This document shows positions 39,016 through 40,351 of a DNA stretch of 40,351 bases, piece by piece (the first letter of the stretch is position 1; each line of letters opens with the position of its first letter). The translations under genes were made by a program, and so were the position numbers. Origin of the DNA: a virus. The notes under the pieces were generated by a model. It was not told where the DNA came from. It was given only the letters and a program-made list of their open reading frames with translations, and did not search any database. The stretch spans positions 1 to 40,351 of IMG/VR virus record IMGVR_UViG_3300029951_000578; one strand, 5' to 3'.

Positions 39016-39030
39016 TCAGAATGATTCTAA
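39016..39030. promoter_or_regulatory. PerR/Fur-like palindrome, copy 8 (TCAGAATGATTCTAA)
   Basis: Core at 39018-39028, ten bases upstream of the start of the charged protein gene. T/A-rich on one side. Confidence 0.65.
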
Positions 39031-39217
39031 AAATCTTGGCCCCATTCCGTCTTGGATAGGGACTCCACCCAGGTCACATCGGCACTCGCCGCGCTCTAGC
39101 TTCGATGATCGCTTCCAGTCTTTTCTGGACGTCTTGGGCGTGCTCTCCGCCCTGCCACGGTATTCATTGGGGAACCGTTTCCCACATCTGGCGGCTGGTC
39201 TTACCCCGCCATTCTCG
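39031..39217 (-). other. 187-base gap, possible decayed small gene
   Basis: No intact gene. On the minus strand one frame gives MWETVPQ, an in-frame TGA, then IPWQGGEHAQDVQKRLEAII and EARARRVPM to a stop (about 39210 down to 39075). The second part looks like a coding helix, so this may be a small gene broken by a nonsense mutation. No promoter is convincing. Confidence 0.25.
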
Positions 39218-39826
39218 CTAGAACGTGACGCCGGTTCCACCTTCGACGATTGCGATGGTGTTGCCGGATGCCTCAGCCACGCTGAACGTGACGCTCAGGC
39301 CGAAGTTGAGGATGGGATTCGCGGTCTCGGAGACGCCTGTGATGGCGTTGGAGGTCGCTACGGTCGCCACCAGCGTCCCGCCGATGTAGAAGCTGACCGT
39401 TCCGGTCAGGATGCCGCTCACCGCGTCGTAGACGCCTTGGAACTCCGCCCAGCCTACCAGCGTAGTCGCGCCGCCGCTGGCAATGGCTCCGCTCGATCCA
39501 AGCAACGTGTTGCTGCCTGGGGTCGTCGAAAGCGCTACCTTCGCCGCGTAGAGTTTCACCGTGACATTTTCGGAAGCCGCAGCGGCGATGGCGAACGCGG
39601 TCAGGAATCCGAATCGCTTGCCCGCGAGTGCGCTGTTCGCAGGGATCGTGGTGGTCAGCACCGTGGGCGCGCCAGCCGACAGCGCCTGGCTGCCTTGCAA
39701 CGCGGTGGGCACCGACGCCAGCGCATTCGGGTTCGCGGAGAGCACCATCGCCTCGGCTGTGCCGGTGACGGTTTGCAGGACCGGGAGGGCTGTGTTTGTG
39801 GGTCCGTAATTCTGGGTCGATGGCAT
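39218..39826 (-). CDS. Putative virion (decoration or fibre-like) protein
   Basis: A 202-residue protein from ATG 39826, with CAGGAG ten bases upstream; the frame opens to 39913, but the extension lacks an RBS. It begins MPSTQNYGPTNTALPVLQTV and is Ala/Thr/Gly/Val-rich with alternating strands (VSFYIGGTLVATVATSNAIT, LNFGLSVTFSVAEASGNTIA), so a beta-sandwich is likely. Only one short hydrophobic stretch (FLTAFAIAAAA) is present and no signal peptide. It resembles capsid decoration or fibre-knob proteins in composition only. It heads the packaging module. Confidence 0.6.
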   Translation of the reverse strand: MPSTQNYGPTNTALPVLQTVTGTAEAMVLSANPNALASVPTALQGSQALSAGAPTVLTTTIPANSALAGKRFGFLTAFAIAAAASENVTVKLYAAKVALSTTPGSNTLLGSSGAIASGGATTLVGWAEFQGVYDAVSGILTGTVSFYIGGTLVATVATSNAITGVSETANPILNFGLSVTFSVAEASGNTIAIVEGGTGVTF

Positions 39827-40020
39827 CGCGAAGTCTCCTGAGTGCGTCGGCGTTCTGGTGGGACTCGCCCATGGTAATCGCGATGCGAACCACGGCGCAA
39901 GGAAAGATTTCAACCGCGCACCGATTTTTTCGCGATGGCGGCGTCGTTCCTTATTCCCCTTGCAATATGTGTATCTGTAGTGCTTCTGCTTTATAGCATG
40001 TAGTGAAGCAATAGAGATAA
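39827..40020. other. 194-base non-coding gap
   Basis: AT-richer intergenic region. The minus strand contains TATAAA near 39997 without a good -35, and a TAGTAGTAGTAG tract (plus strand 40026-40037) overlaps the end of the DnaA-like gene just beyond the gap. It probably holds the promoter or leader of the 39218-39826 gene, but I cannot define it. Confidence 0.3.
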
Positions 40021-40335
40021 TTACTTAGTAGTAGTAGTAGGTGCTGTGGGAAAAGCGGTACGAAACCGCTCCACATTGTGGATAACGGTAGTGTGGTGCC
40101 TTTGGAGTATTGTGGAAATCTCACTATACGAAAGGCCTCTTTCTCTGGCCTTCACTGCAAATAGACTACGCGCATATACGAAGCGATGTTGATTCGAACG
40201 GAACGCCAACGATTCTTTATCTACCCCAGTTTGCTCAAAGACCTCTTTGCAGATTTCGGTAACGATTGAGATGGTTGGGTGGCCGTACAAAATTGCTTGT
40301 CCGCACTGTGAACATTTAGAGATTAGGAGTTTCAT
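40021..40335 (-). CDS. DnaA-domain-IV-like DNA-binding protein with CxxC
   Basis: A 104-residue protein. Residues 20-92 follow the C-terminal DNA-binding domain of DnaA (Bac_DnaA_C): VDKESLAFRSNQHRFVYARS, LFAVKARERGLSYSEISTIL and the signature RHHTTVIHNVERF (79-91; DnaA has GxDHTTVxH). There is no AAA+ domain. The N-terminus adds a SKCSQCGQAI pair (Cys8, Cys11), possibly half a zinc site or a dimer interface. It should bind DnaA boxes or similar DNA and might compete with host DnaA or start phage replication. Its gene contains a perfect DnaA box. The C-terminal threonine run comes from a short trinucleotide repeat. Confidence 0.78.
   Translation of the reverse strand: MKLLISKCSQCGQAILYGHPTISIVTEICKEVFEQTGVDKESLAFRSNQHRFVYARSLFAVKARERGLSYSEISTILQRHHTTVIHNVERFRTAFPTAPTTTTK
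40077..40085 (-). promoter_or_regulatory. Perfect DnaA box TTATCCACA inside the DnaA-like gene
   Basis: An exact consensus box on the minus strand, encoding part of the TVIHN segment of the DnaA-like protein. It may be a site for autoregulation or a by-product of the HTTVIH codons. Confidence 0.4.
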
Positions 40336-40351
40336 GCACAGAGATTACCAC

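Noticed and set aside
39960-40020. TATAAA as -10 of a promoter for the 39218-39826 gene
   Set aside because: No acceptable -35 at 16-18 bases and the distance to the start is long.
1-40351. CRISPR array, insertion sequence or integrase
   Set aside because: No regularly spaced repeats, no terminal inverted repeats with transposase and no tyrosine or serine recombinase were found; the eight palindromes are too far apart and irregular for CRISPR.

Overview
This window is most of a tailed-phage (or prophage) genome with a podovirus-like virion gene set. Nearly every gene lies on the minus strand, so the genes read from the right end towards the left. Firmly recognised phage genes are the large terminase, a P22-sized portal, an N4-gp56-type major capsid protein, a GH24 lysozyme, a RusA-type resolvase, a ParB-like protein and an SbcC/RecF-like ATPase. 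The sequence is GC-rich. Three tail or adhesin proteins carry Sec signal peptides whose mature ends begin with Gln after Ala, a style common in Acidobacteriota, so an acidobacterial host is my best guess; this is inference only. No integrase, DNA polymerase, primase or repressor is visible, so part of the genome is probably outside the window.

Layout, right to left. 40335-38607: a DnaA-domain-IV-like protein, a putative structural protein and a very charged protein. 38485-31352: packaging and head module (TerL, an HNH-AP2 homing endonuclease, portal, small proteins, a scaffold-like protein, major capsid protein). 31070-24525: connector and tail module, with two paralogous adaptor-like proteins, a giant virion protein, and a 100-residue protein that joins a perfect twin-arginine signal to a fragment of the capsid protein. 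24528-18899: small proteins, a GNAT-like protein and large proteins resembling internal or ejection proteins. 18839-15583: a chain of very small genes, many coupled by ATGA or GTGA overlaps, including 57- and 27-residue single-span membrane proteins and a mini Fis-type regulator. 15558-8757: tail fibre and beta-helix proteins, three with signal peptides. 8647-6206: lysis and late genes ending at a strong terminator. 5995-309: a separate early-type operon starting at a good sigma70 promoter (RusA, ParB, SbcC-like). At the far left are a partial plus-strand gene and a frameshifted plus-strand gene.

The most unusual signals are as follows. (1) Eight copies of an 11-bp palindrome AGAATNATTCT, two of them perfect 15-bp TTAGAATNATTCTAA, the 7-1-7 architecture of PerR/Fur-family boxes. 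Four sit 10-21 bp upstream of start codons and three lie in coding sequence, always read as QNDSN. (2) The Tat-signal/capsid-fragment protein, together with a hydrophobic N-terminus on the capsid protein itself and secreted tail proteins, which suggests that several virion-related proteins are addressed to the cell envelope. (3) Two cargo genes flanked by direct repeats of a neighbour's RBS/start region. (4) A tRNA-3'-half-like sequence between TerL and the next gene.
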